From: an uncultured Collinsella sp.
Lineage (GTDB): Bacteria > Actinomycetota > Coriobacteriia > Coriobacteriales > Coriobacteriaceae
Length of the DNA stretch: 10,074 nt
Assembly: GCA_905197585.1 (NCBI GenBank)
Contig: CAJJZO010000053.1
Span: 1 to 10,074 of the forward strand
Reading direction: 5' to 3'
Part shown: in pieces, positions 1 through 7,259 of the stretch
Layout of the letters: each line of letters opens with the position of its first letter
How positions within the stretch are numbered: position 1 is the stretch's first letter
Position numbers and translations under genes: made by a program
The notes under the pieces: generated by a model
Database searches by the model: none
What the model was told of the DNA's origin: nothing
Seen by the model: only the letters and a program-made list of their open reading frames with translations

Positions 1-43
1 AACTGCGGGAATGGCCTATTTGCTCAATGTGTTCGGCTGAGAT

Positions 44-65
44 CGGAAATCAACCGTTGTTTCCG
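44..65. other. Weak hairpin downstream of metH
   Basis: CGGAAA (44-49) and TTTCCG (60-65) can pair, and CAA/TTG can extend the stem inside a bulge. It lies 5 bases beyond the metH stop codon. No T-run follows on the minus strand, so it is not a convincing intrinsic terminator. Nothing else is recognisable in bases 1-70, and the metH transcript may continue out of the window. Confidence 0.25.
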
Positions 66-70
66 TTGTG

Positions 71-2629
71 TTACTGCCCAAAGACCTCTTCGGCGATACG
101 AGCGCTTTCGGCGGCGTCCTTGGCGTAGTAGTCCGCACCGATCTGCTTGGCGTATTCGGGAGTGAGCACGGCGCCACCTACGATGATCTTGACGCCCGGC
201 ACCTCAGTATGAAGCAGCTTGATGGTCTCCTCCATGGCGACGACTGTGGTAGTCATAAGCGCCGAGAGGCCGACGAGTTTGATATCGCGCTCCTTGACGG
301 TCTTGAGTACCTCCTGCGGGTCGACGTCGCGGCCCAGGTCAAAGACGGTGTAGCCGTAGTTGTCGAGCAGCATTTTGACGATGTTCTTGCCAATATCGTG
401 GATGTCGCCCTTGACGGTGGCCACGCAGATCTTGCCCTTGTCGGCAATCTCGCCGGCGGGCATCAGGCGTTTGATGGTATCGAAGCCCACGCGCGCGGCC
501 TCGGCCGAGGCCATAAGCTGCGGCAGGAAGAACTTGCCCTGGTCAAAGAGGACTCCGACCTCGTCGAGGGCGGGGATAAAGTGATTGTTGATGAGGTCCA
601 TGGCGTCGTGGTCTGCCAGCAGACGCTCGGTCTCGGCAGCGATCTCGCCTTTGCGGCCCGAGACGACCATGCGACGAATCGGGTCGTCGTTGCCGTCGGT
701 GCCGGCGGTGCCAGCAGCGGGCACGGTGTCGGTCGATGCGGCCTGAGCTGCTGCCGGGTTTGCGGCGATCTTATACGGATCGGTCCAGCCGCCGTAGCGC
801 TCGATGTATCCGGTCGAGCCCTCGTCCTCAACGCTCAGGACGCGATAGCTGTAGACGGTATCCATAAAGCGCTTGGAGCCCGGGTTCATGATGGGGGCGT
901 CCAGGCCCGCGCCAAAAGCGGCGGCTAAAAAGACCGAACCCAGCAGCGGGCGGGCAGGCAGGCCAAAGCTGATGTTCGACACGCCGAGCGCACATTTGAC
1001 GCCCAGGCGCTCCTTGCACAGGGACATGGCGCGCAGGATCTGCTCGGCCTGGCGCTGGTTGGTCGAGGCGGTCATGACCAGGCAGTCGATGAGGATGCGG
1101 TCCGGTCCGATGCCGTAACGGGCAGCCTCGGCCACGATGCGCTCGGCGATGGCAAAGCGGGCCTCGGCGGTATCGGGGATGCCGCCTTCGTCGAGCGTAA
1201 GGCCGACAACGTTGGTGCCGTAGTGGGCGACCAGCGGAAAGATCTCATCCATGATCTGCTGCTTGCCATTGACCGAGTTGATGATGGGCTTGCCGGCGTA
1301 GCGGCGCACAGCGGCCTCGACGGCTGCGGGGTCGGTGGAGTCGATCTGCAGCGGCAGCAGCGTGGAGCCCTGGAGCTGCTCGGTGGCCTGTTGGATGATC
1401 TTGACCTCGTCGATCTCGGGCAGGCCGACGTTGACGTCCAGGATATCGGCGCCCTGTTCCTGCTGGCTGATGCCCTGGCTCACGACGTAGTCCAGATCGC
1501 CGTCGCGCAGGGCCTGCTGCAGGCGCTTTTTGCCGGTGGGGTTGATGCGCTCGCCGATGACGGCGATCTTGTGACCGTCGCAGGGAAGGTCCACCACGGT
1601 CTGGGCGCTTGTGACCGACATGCTGGGCTTGCGGTGGCGCGGGCTGGGCGTGTGGTTGTCGATAAGCGTGCGCAAGGCCACCATGTGCGCCGGCGTGGTG
1701 CCGCAGCAACCGCCCACGACGCTCACGCCGTCGGCGATCATGCCGGCGACGGCCTCGGCGTATTCGGGGACTTGGATATCAAAGACGGTGTTGCCGTCGT
1801 CGTCTACATGGGGGAGTCCTGCATTAGCCTGCACCATAACGGGCTTGTCGGTAACGGTGAGCATACGTGCGGCGAGTCCTCGGAGCTCGGCCGGTCCTTG
1901 GCTGCAGTTGATGCCCAAAACGTCGGCACCGATGGCGTCGAGCGTGATGGCGGCCACCTCGGGACTCGTACCCAGGAAGGTACGGCCGTCTTCCTCAAAG
2001 GTCATGGTGGCAAAGACGGGCAGGTCGGAGTTCTCGCGGCAGGCGAGGACAGCCGCCTTGATCTCGGCCAGGTCGGTCATGGTCTCGATAATAAAGAGGT
2101 CCACGCCCGCATCGACGCCTGCGCGCACTTCCTCGGCAAAGAGGTCGTAGGCCTCGTCGAAGCTCAGGGTACCCAGGGGGCGAAGCAGCGCGCCGATGGG
2201 GCCGATATCGCCGGCGACGTAGCGGGCGCCGGCCTCGCGGGCACAGGCGACGGCCGCGGCAAAGACGTCTGCCACGGTGGCGGCACCGTCGAGCTTGTGG
2301 GCGTTGGCGCCAAAGGTGTTGGCGGTAATCACGTCGCAGCCGGCCTCGACATATTGACGTTGGATATCAGTGATAACCTGGGGTTCCTCAAAGTTGAGCA
2401 GCTCGGGCAGGGCGCCCGCCTTCATACCAGCGGCCTGCAACATGGTGCCCATGCCGCCGTCGAACAGCAAGTGCCCCGTGCCCTCGATGGCGGCGCGCAG
2501 GCGATCGTCCTTAATGCGCAGATCGTCGATCGTGCGCGTCTTGTACGTGGCACCGTTGCGACGTGCGGCATCAACGGGTGCCGCCAATGCAGTGCCGTCA
2601 GAATCATGAGTGATAAGCGGAGTAAACAT
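71..2629 (-). CDS. metH: Cobalamin-dependent methionine synthase lacking the reactivation domain
   Basis: An 852-residue cytosolic methyltransferase that moves the methyl group of 5-methyltetrahydrofolate via cob(I)alamin to homocysteine, giving methionine and THF. Domain order: homocysteine/zinc domain at about residues 50-325, with zinc ligands C242 (GINCSQGP) and C308/C309 (GGCCGTTP); pterin-binding domain at about 354-600 (IGERINPTGKK); a low-complexity Ala/Thr/Gly linker at about 622-648; cobalamin cap at about 650-725; B12 domain at about 732-852 with the axial-ligand motif GDIHDIG (H744). E. coli MetH is about 1,227 residues; here the C-terminal AdoMet-binding reactivation domain is absent, and the gene immediately upstream encodes it separately. 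The start is set by AGGAGC at 2635-2640, which overlaps the upstream stop codon. About 50 residues precede the catalytic core. It is the last gene of the operon. Confidence 0.95.
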   Translation of the reverse strand: MFTPLITHDSDGTALAAPVDAARRNGATYKTRTIDDLRIKDDRLRAAIEGTGHLLFDGGMGTMLQAAGMKAGALPELLNFEEPQVITDIQRQYVEAGCDVITANTFGANAHKLDGAATVADVFAAAVACAREAGARYVAGDIGPIGALLRPLGTLSFDEAYDLFAEEVRAGVDAGVDLFIIETMTDLAEIKAAVLACRENSDLPVFATMTFEEDGRTFLGTSPEVAAITLDAIGADVLGINCSQGPAELRGLAARMLTVTDKPVMVQANAGLPHVDDDGNTVFDIQVPEYAEAVAGMIADGVSVVGGCCGTTPAHMVALRTLIDNHTPSPRHRKPSMSVTSAQTVVDLPCDGHKIAVIGERINPTGKKRLQQALRDGDLDYVVSQGISQQEQGADILDVNVGLPEIDEVKIIQQATEQLQGSTLLPLQIDSTDPAAVEAAVRRYAGKPIINSVNGKQQIMDEIFPLVAHYGTNVVGLTLDEGGIPDTAEARFAIAERIVAEAARYGIGPDRILIDCLVMTASTNQRQAEQILRAMSLCKERLGVKCALGVSNISFGLPARPLLGSVFLAAAFGAGLDAPIMNPGSKRFMDTVYSYRVLSVEDEGSTGYIERYGGWTDPYKIAANPAAAQAASTDTVPAAGTAGTDGNDDPIRRMVVSGRKGEIAAETERLLADHDAMDLINNHFIPALDEVGVLFDQGKFFLPQLMASAEAARVGFDTIKRLMPAGEIADKGKICVATVKGDIHDIGKNIVKMLLDNYGYTVFDLGRDVDPQEVLKTVKERDIKLVGLSALMTTTVVAMEETIKLLHTEVPGVKIIVGGAVLTPEYAKQIGADYYAKDAAESARIAEEVFGQ

Positions 2630-2638
2630 CGAGGGCTC

Positions 2639-3427
2639 CTAATGGCTGGAATAGCAGGTGGTGTGGGCGGCGCGGAAGCGGCAGTGCTCGCGCATGCGGC
2701 AGATATTGCAGGTGGGGCGGCTCTGGGCGTCGTGGACCTCGCCGTCGAATAGGCCGATCACCGCGGTCACGCTTTTGGTGGGCATGAGCAGGCTGGTGGG
2801 TGTGACGGTAAGCCCGATGAGCCGCGTGGCATTGAGCGCATTGACGATCGAGCGCTGGGCCGAGAGCGGGCAGTCGCCATAGCCGGGACTAAAGCGCCAG
2901 TTGCCGGCGAGCCCGTGTGTGGCGGCGTCCGTCTTGACCTGCTGGTCCATTTGCTCAACGGCGGCTTCCACGTAAGCGGAGCACGCGGCGTCGAGCACGG
3001 TGCCCTCCAGGGGATGTTGGGCTCCCGTGGTGCGCAGGCGACGCTCGGCGTCCATGCCGAGGGTGCACGCCATGAGCGCGGCAAAGCGGGCATCTTTGAG
3101 ATGTCGATAGATATCGCGACCTCGCAGCTCAACGTTGGTGCCGACCAAGCGAATGCTGGGCTCTCCCTGCTCGTCCACGCCCGTGGCATCGACGGCAAAT
3201 ACGCGGCGCACGCCACGGGGCTCAATGTCCAGTTCCAGACGTTCAACGACAAGCTCAATACGTCGTGACAGTTCGGGCTCAATCTGCTGGCCGCCGTAAC
3301 CCAGATACCGCAGCATCTCGGCACGGTCGACACGGGGATGGTGCGCAGCATCGACACGGTAAAGCGCCGGCGACGCATGGGCGGCCGGCACTTCGACAGC
3401 GGTTGTATCGATGTGCGGTTTTTCCAT
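2639..3427 (-). CDS. Stand-alone methionine synthase reactivation (AdoMet-binding) protein
   Basis: A 262-residue protein related to the C-terminal activation domain of MetH, which binds S-adenosylmethionine to re-methylate cob(II)alamin after oxidation. The AdoMet motif RxxxGY is present as RFSPGYGDCP (residues 178-187), followed by a conserved-looking block PTSLLMPTKSVTAVIGL (210-226). Its place directly before a MetH without this domain supports a role in trans, as known for the split Thermotoga maritima enzyme. The C-terminus carries C240, C243, C249 and C258 (CxxC-x5-C-x8-C), which could hold a metal or Fe-S cluster; that is inference. The start ATG shares one base with the metF stop (TAATG), indicating translational coupling. 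The frame stays open upstream inside metF, but that extension reads as an arginine-rich shadow. The stop is 9 bases before metH. Confidence 0.88.
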   Translation of the reverse strand: MEKPHIDTTAVEVPAAHASPALYRVDAAHHPRVDRAEMLRYLGYGGQQIEPELSRRIELVVERLELDIEPRGVRRVFAVDATGVDEQGEPSIRLVGTNVELRGRDIYRHLKDARFAALMACTLGMDAERRLRTTGAQHPLEGTVLDAACSAYVEAAVEQMDQQVKTDAATHGLAGNWRFSPGYGDCPLSAQRSIVNALNATRLIGLTVTPTSLLMPTKSVTAVIGLFDGEVHDAQSRPTCNICRMREHCRFRAAHTTCYSSH

Positions 3428-4299
3428 TACCCCAGGCGCTCCATAATGGTCGCGGCGATCGCAGGACGGTTCATAGTGTACAGGTGCAGGCCGTCGGCGC
3501 CGTGCTCCTTGAGGTCGCAAAGTTGGCGGGCGGCATAATCTACACCGGCTGCCTGCAGGCTCTCGGGGTCGTTCTCGTACTTGGCGAGAATCTTGATGAC
3601 GGGGGAGGGCAGCGACGCGCCGCACATAAAGACCATGCGGCTGATCTGGGACTTGCCCATAAACGGCATGATGCCTGCGGTAATGGGCACGGTGATGCCG
3701 ACCTTGTCGGCAAGCTCGCGGAAGCGGTAGAAGCACTCGTTATCAAAGAAGAGCTGCGTCACAAAGAAGCTTGCGCCGGCGTCCTGTTTTTGCTTGAGGT
3801 GTTCGACCGAGAGGTTGAGATCCTCACAGGCAATGTGGCCCTCGGGGTAGGCTGCGGCGCCCACGCAAAAGCCGGCGTCGACGAGCTCGGGGATGAGGTC
3901 GCGGGCGTAGGCGTAGTCGGAGGCGGGCTTGTCGTCCTCGGTTGCGCCGGCAGGGAGATCGCCACGCAGGGCCAGGATGTTTTCCACGCCGGCGGTGCGA
4001 TACTCGTCGATCTTGGCGGCGATATCGGCGTGCGAGCGGCCCACGCAGGTAAGGTGTGCCACCGAGGGTGTATCGAATTCGCTCGTAATCATATGCGCGA
4101 TGGGGGCGGTGGTGGCGCCGTTGCCCGAGCCGCCGGCCGAGCAGGTGACCGAGACAAAGCTCGGCGAAAGCTTGCACAGATTGCCTGCCACTTCGCGAGC
4201 CGTGTCGAGGGTCAGCTCGCCCTTGGGCGGGAACATCTCAAACGAAATGGGCGCGGTGCCCTGGGATGCTGCCTGCTTAAAAACCTCGTCGACGCGCAT
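3427..4299 (-). CDS. metF: 5,10-methylenetetrahydrofolate reductase
   Basis: A 290-residue FAD-dependent (beta/alpha)8-barrel enzyme that reduces 5,10-methylene-THF to 5-methyl-THF, the methyl donor for the MetH encoded in the same operon. Family motifs in order: SFEMFPPKG (residues 19-27, with catalytic Glu21), FVSVTCSAGGSG (48-59), HLTCVGRS (82-89), NILALRGDLP (107-116, Asp114 corresponding to the flavin-tuning Asp120 of E. coli), AAAYPEGH (148-155) and FFVTQLFFD (178-186, with folate-contacting Gln182). Length is typical of bacterial MetF. The ATG at 4299 is chosen because AGGAGC lies 7 bases upstream; the frame continues to 4365 but the extra 22 residues are unlike MetF. First gene of the operon, divergent from glutamine synthetase. 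Confidence 0.95.
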   Translation of the reverse strand: MRVDEVFKQAASQGTAPISFEMFPPKGELTLDTAREVAGNLCKLSPSFVSVTCSAGGSGNGATTAPIAHMITSEFDTPSVAHLTCVGRSHADIAAKIDEYRTAGVENILALRGDLPAGATEDDKPASDYAYARDLIPELVDAGFCVGAAAYPEGHIACEDLNLSVEHLKQKQDAGASFFVTQLFFDNECFYRFRELADKVGITVPITAGIMPFMGKSQISRMVFMCGASLPSPVIKILAKYENDPESLQAAGVDYAARQLCDLKEHGADGLHLYTMNRPAIAATIMERLG

Positions 4300-4463
4300 A
4301 TCGTGCTCCTCTAGATACGTAATAGTGTGATGTGTTGTAAGGATTCTACAGCACCACTGTGCCACGGTGGAGTTTCACTCGCTATTTGAGGATACCAATC
4401 AAAGATGCCTTGCTATCGGCTTTCTCTATAACAGAGCGTCTAATCTAGGTACGGACTATAAAG

Positions 4464-4489
4464 ACTGGTATCTGATGCGAAATACCAGT
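4464..4489. repeat. Perfect 8-bp dyad (ACTGGTAT-N10-ATACCAGT)
   Basis: ACTGGTAT (4464-4471) and ATACCAGT (4482-4489) are exact inverted repeats around a 10-base spacer. No T-run follows on either strand, so a terminator is unlikely. A related half-site, GATACCA, occurs at 4391-4397. The arrangement fits a dimeric repressor or activator site between the divergent metF and glutamine synthetase genes; the regulator is unknown. Confidence 0.45.
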
Positions 4490-4565
4490 TAATAGAGCTC
4501 CATCCCAAATTGACTACCCTTAAACCATGGAGAGAGGTCTGCAATTTATGCAGTTGATTGGCTGT

Positions 4566-4704
4566 TGAGGGTGGCAACGCCGCCTCGATAGGGTAACCTC
4601 ATTGATTGGTTTCGCGACAGCAACATAACGGTAATGTCGCGGAAACACGGCGAGTCTAAGCTATGACTCGTTCGTTAGTAATCAACACCGCTTCTCACGC
4701 GGTG
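4566..4704 (+). promoter_or_regulatory. Structured leader upstream of glutamine synthetase
   Basis: Several possible hairpins precede the start codon. First, GAGG (4567-4570) can pair with CCTC at 4583-4586, enclosing GGC-AAC-GCC, or with CCTC at 4597-4600, so the two folds exclude each other. Second, TTTCGCGACA (4610-4619) pairs with TGTCGCGGAAA (4635-4645) with one bulged base. Third, CACCGC (4686-4691) pairs with GCGGTG (4699-4704), ending 8 bases before the ribosome binding site. Such a layout could support RNA-based control, but no known riboswitch class was recognised and the transcription start is unknown. Confidence 0.4.
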
Positions 4705-4725
4705 CCGATACGAAGGGAGTTCCGT

Positions 4726-6813
4726 ATGGCCGAACTTACTGACCGCTTCGGGACCATGGTGTTCTCTGAGGAAGTCATGAAGGACTACCTCCCCAAGGAC
4801 ATTTGGAAGCGCCTTGCTGCAACCCTCGAGGGCGGTGAGCCGCTCGACCTGGATGTGGCCAACGCCGTTGCCCATGCCATGAAGGTCTGGGCCATCTCCA
4901 AGGGCGCGACGCACTACGCGCACTGGTTCCAGCCGCTTTCGGGCATTACTTCCGAGAAGCACGACAGCTTCCTGGAGCCCAACCACGACGGCACCGCCAT
5001 TACAAAGTTTACGGGCAAGAACCTCATCCAGGGCGAGCCCGATGCCTCGAGCTTCCCCAACGGCGGTCTGCGTGCTACCTTCGAGGCCCGTGGCTACACC
5101 GCTTGGGACCCCACTAGCCCCGCCTTTATCAAGGACGATGTCCTGTGCATCCCCACGGCTTTCTGCTCCTACACGGGCGAGGCCCTGGACAAGAAGACCC
5201 CGCTGCTGCGTTCCATGACCGCGCTCTCGCGTGAGTCTAAGCGCGTTTTGGCGCTGTTCGGTAAGACCCCCAAGAAGGTCGTTCCTTCCGTGGGCGACGA
5301 GCAGGAGTACTTCCTGATCAAGAAGGACGCCTACCGCAAGCGCAAGGACCTGGTCATTACCGGCCGCACCCTCTTTGGTGCTGCTCCATGCAAGGGTCAG
5401 GAGCTCGAGGAGCACTACTTTGGCGCTATCCGCCCCACCGTCTCGGCCTACATGAAGGACTTGGACGATGAGCTGTGGGCGCTCGGCATTCCCGCCAAGA
5501 CCAAGCACAACGAGGTTGCTCCCTGCCAGCATGAGCTCGCCCCCGTCTATGGCGAAGTCAACGAGGCCATCGACCAGAACCTGGTCATGATGGAGAAAAT
5601 GAAGCTCATCGCCTCCCGCCACGACTTGGTTTGCCTGCTGCACGAGAAACCCTTCGAGGGCATCAACGGTTCGGGCAAGCACAACAACTGGTCGCTTGGC
5701 ACCGAGTCCGAGAATCTGCTCGATCCGGGCGACACCCCGCTCGACAACCTGCAGTTCATCGTCTTCCTCACCGCGGTGATTGAGGCCGTCGATAACTATC
5801 AGGAGCTCCTGCGTGCCTCCGTTGCCTCGGCCGGCAACGACCATCGTCTGGGCGCCAACGAGGCTCCTCCGGCGATTATGTCCATCTTCCTGGGCGACCA
5901 GCTTACCGAGGTCGTCGAGAAGATCATCGATGGCAAGGCTTCCGTCCATGCCACGCGCGGCGTGCTCGACCTGGGCGCCGATACCCTGCCCAAGCTGATG
6001 CAGGACAACACCGACCGCAACCGCACCTCCCCGTTTGCCTTCACCGGCAACAAGTTCGAGTTCCGTGCCTGCGGCTCCGAGCAGAACGTCTCCGACTCCA
6101 ACCTGGTGCTCGATGCCGCCGTGGCCAAGTCGCTCAAGTCCTTCGCCGACGCGCTTGAGGGTACGCCCGAGGATGAGTTCCAGGACGCTGCGCTCGAGTA
6201 CTGCAAGAAGGTCCTGACCGACCACCAGCGCATCCTCTTTTCCGGCGATGGCTACTCCGACGAGTGGCCCGTTGAGGCCGAGAAGCGCGGCCTTGCCAAC
6301 AACAAGACCACGGCCGACGCCCTGCCCGCCTTTGTTTCCGATAAGGCCATTGCGCTCTTTGAGGAGACGGGTGTCCTGACCAAGGCCGAGGCCCAGTGCC
6401 GCTACGACTGCAAGCTCGAGAAGTACAACAAGCTCATGAACATCGAGGCCACCACGATGGTTCGCGAGGCACGTCGTACCTATCGCCCGGTCATTACCGC
6501 CTATGCCACCAAGGTCGCTAAGGGCCTTGAGACAATTCGTGCCGCCGGTGCCGAGGCCGCCATGCAGTGCGAGCAGAACACGCTCAACAAGCTCTGCAAC
6601 GGCATCACCACCATCAACGACTCTATCAAGGCGCTCGACGCCGTGCATCAGAAGGCCGAGGGCCTCGATGGTCAGGAGCAGGCCAACGTGTACGCGCACG
6701 AGGTCGTTCCCGCTATGGATACGCTGCGCGCTGCCGTGGATGCCATGGAGGAGATCGTGGCAGCCGACTACTGGCCGGTCCCGACCTACGACGACATCCT
6801 GTTCTACGTGTAG
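4726..6813 (+). CDS. glnN: Type III glutamine synthetase
   Basis: A 695-residue cytosolic enzyme joining ammonia to glutamate using ATP to make glutamine. The length (GSI is about 450-470 residues) and motifs identify the GSIII class: the N-terminal region with [14 protein letters not shown] (60-73), VGDEQEYFL (189-197, acidic metal and glutamate-binding segment), [16 protein letters not shown] (261-276), [11 protein letters not shown] (314-324) and the signature [14 protein letters not shown] (371-384). The C-terminus ends [14 protein letters not shown]. The start is the ATG at 4726, with AAGGGAG at 4713-4719. An in-frame ATG at 4663 would add 21 residues but has no good ribosome binding site and would translate the leader hairpins. 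It is transcribed alone: the neighbour upstream is divergent and a strong terminator follows. Often annotated as glnA in genomes. Confidence 0.96.
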   Translation: MAELTDRFGTMVFSEEVMKDYLPKDIWKRLAATLEGGEPLDLDVANAVAHAMKVWAISKGATHYAHWFQPLSGITSEKHDSFLEPNHDGTAITKFTGKNLIQGEPDASSFPNGGLRATFEARGYTAWDPTSPAFIKDDVLCIPTAFCSYTGEALDKKTPLLRSMTALSRESKRVLALFGKTPKKVVPSVGDEQEYFLIKKDAYRKRKDLVITGRTLFGAAPCKGQELEEHYFGAIRPTVSAYMKDLDDELWALGIPAKTKHNEVAPCQHELAPVYGEVNEAIDQNLVMMEKMKLIASRHDLVCLLHEKPFEGINGSGKHNNWSLGTESENLLDPGDTPLDNLQFIVFLTAVIEAVDNYQELLRASVASAGNDHRLGANEAPPAIMSIFLGDQLTEVVEKIIDGKASVHATRGVLDLGADTLPKLMQDNTDRNRTSPFAFTGNKFEFRACGSEQNVSDSNLVLDAAVAKSLKSFADALEGTPEDEFQDAALEYCKKVLTDHQRILFSGDGYSDEWPVEAEKRGLANNKTTADALPAFVSDKAIALFEETGVLTKAEAQCRYDCKLEKYNKLMNIEATTMVREARRTYRPVITAYATKVAKGLETIRAAGAEAAMQCEQNTLNKLCNGITTINDSIKALDAVHQKAEGLDGQEQANVYAHEVVPAMDTLRAAVDAMEEIVAADYWPVPTYDDILFYV

Positions 6814-6844
6814 GACGTAACTGACATATCGTCACGGTATTGAG

Positions 6845-6880
6845 CCGGGGTCCGCATCATGCGGGCCCCGGTTTTTGTTT
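6845..6880 (+). terminator. Intrinsic terminator of glutamine synthetase
   Basis: An 11-bp stem, CCGGGGTCCGC (6845-6855) with GCGGGCCCCGG (6861-6871), contains one G-U pair and closes a 5-base loop. It is followed at once by TTTTTGTTT. It starts 32 bases after the stop codon. This is a textbook Rho-independent terminator. Confidence 0.93.
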
Positions 6881-6937
6881 GCGAAGGACGCTTTGAAGCC
6901 CGTTTTGCCGCCGATTTGCCTAGGTATAAAGGGCTAT

Positions 6938-7152
6938 GGGCAAAAAACGTCAAATATGAGTACTGTCACAAGTCCTGTAGCATTATCTTTTTGCAAAATA
7001 TGCAGTGTTACACAACATATGTCCAAGTACTTAGCTGATAAACGCTTGCAATTCTTCCGCCGTAGGACCCCTGGCGTCTAAATCGCCTTCTGATGGCATG
7101 AAATCGCTGTTACTAAAATGGTAACAGTACTCATATTTGCTATTTTTTGCCC
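6938..7152. repeat. 32-bp imperfect inverted repeat enclosing 151 bp (MITE-like)
   Basis: The left arm is 6938-6969 and the right arm 7121-7152. They agree at 28 of 32 positions when one is reverse-complemented, including GGGCAAAAAA at the outer ends and CAAATATGAGTACTGT inside. The 151-bp core has no credible coding capacity. A second hairpin, CTGTTAC (7107-7113) with GTAACAG (7121-7127), uses the inner edge of the right arm. No clear target-site duplication flanks the arms. It could be a small non-autonomous element or a long RNA stem; copy number in the genome would decide. Confidence 0.55.
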
Positions 7153-7162
7153 GCTGGCTTTG

Positions 7163-7211
7163 CGATGATGCCGGGATCCGCACCCTGCCGGGTTCGAATC
7201 CCGGCATATCG
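7163..7211 (+). pseudogene. tRNA T-arm-like remnant / strong dyad
   Basis: TGCCGGG-TTCGAAT-CCCGGCA (7186-7206) has exactly the loop of a tRNA T arm, including the TTCGAAT core, on a 7-bp stem. The following CATATCG (7205-7211) can pair with CGAT(g)ATG (7163-7170) as an acceptor stem would. The D arm and anticodon arm are missing: only about 15 bases separate the would-be acceptor strand from the T arm. An alternative fold pairs TGCCGGGAT (7169-7177) with ATCCCGGCA (7198-7206). It is probably a decayed tRNA or a tRNA-end footprint; a chance GC-rich hairpin is possible. Confidence 0.35.
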
Positions 7212-7216
7212 GTAGC

Positions 7217-7247
7217 AAAAAGCCCGCTACCGAATTGATAACGGGCT
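7217..7247 (-). terminator. Terminator of tRNA-Glu
   Basis: On the minus strand AGCCCG (7247-7242) pairs with CGGGCT (7226-7221), followed by TTTTT (7221-7217, its first base shared with the stem). It begins 13 bases past the tRNA CCA end. A competing hairpin, TCGGTAGC with GCTACCGA (7209-7233), overlaps it and would hold the T-run in its loop. Confidence 0.7.
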
Positions 7248-7259
7248 GCTCAGATTCTG

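Larger units (their letters stand above)
4300..4725. promoter_or_regulatory. Divergent metF / glutamine synthetase intergenic region
   Basis: These 426 bases hold no convincing gene and are clearly more AT-rich than the genes on either side. The region contains a perfect dyad (4464-4489), three copies of TTGATTGG (4395-4402 inverted, 4554-4561, 4602-4609) and several hairpins before the glutamine synthetase ribosome binding site. A possible minus-strand -10 for metF is TAGAAT at 4343-4348, about 45 bases before the start codon, but it has no good -35. On the plus strand, TTGAGG (4565) with TAGGGT (4589), or TTGATT (4602) with CATAAC (4624), are only weak promoter candidates. No SAM, cobalamin or THF riboswitch consensus was recognised on either strand. 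Confidence 0.5.
6881..7259. other. Non-coding island between glutamine synthetase and tRNA-Glu
   Basis: No supported gene lies here. The only open frames are about 70 codons, start inside the terminator or run into the tRNA, and have no ribosome binding site. The stretch is more AT-rich than its surroundings up to about 7150. It contains a long imperfect inverted repeat (6938-7152), a tRNA T-arm-like segment (7163-7211) and the tRNA-Glu terminator (7217-7247). A lone TATAAA at 6925-6930 might be a -10 element but lacks a convincing -35. Confidence 0.6.

Noticed and set aside
1223..2752. A 509-codon open frame antisense to metH
   Set aside because: Low-complexity Gly/Ala/Asp/Val product without motifs; a shadow of metH codon use.
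3428..3736. N-terminal extension of the reactivation protein inside metF
   Set aside because: The 103 extra residues are an Arg/His/Pro-rich out-of-frame reading of metF; the coupled TAATG start fits better.
4341..4375. Possible cobalamin riboswitch near the metF start because of the CCACTGTGCCAC sequence
   Set aside because: Only a short GC-rich similarity on the wrong strand; no B12-box or surrounding aptamer elements were seen.
4663..4725. In-frame upstream start that would add 21 residues to glutamine synthetase
   Set aside because: No good ribosome binding site, and it would cover a hairpin and the strong AAGGGAG site serving the ATG at 4726; the extension is not GSIII-like.
4675..6699. 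A 674-codon open frame antisense to almost all of the glutamine synthetase gene
   Set aside because: It mirrors the codon bias of the real gene in a GC-rich genome; the product is Leu/Gly/Val-rich with no family motifs, while the sense strand encodes a clear GSIII.
6875..7081. A 68-codon plus-strand open frame after glutamine synthetase
   Set aside because: Starts with TTG inside the terminator T-run, has no ribosome binding site and crosses an inverted-repeat arm.
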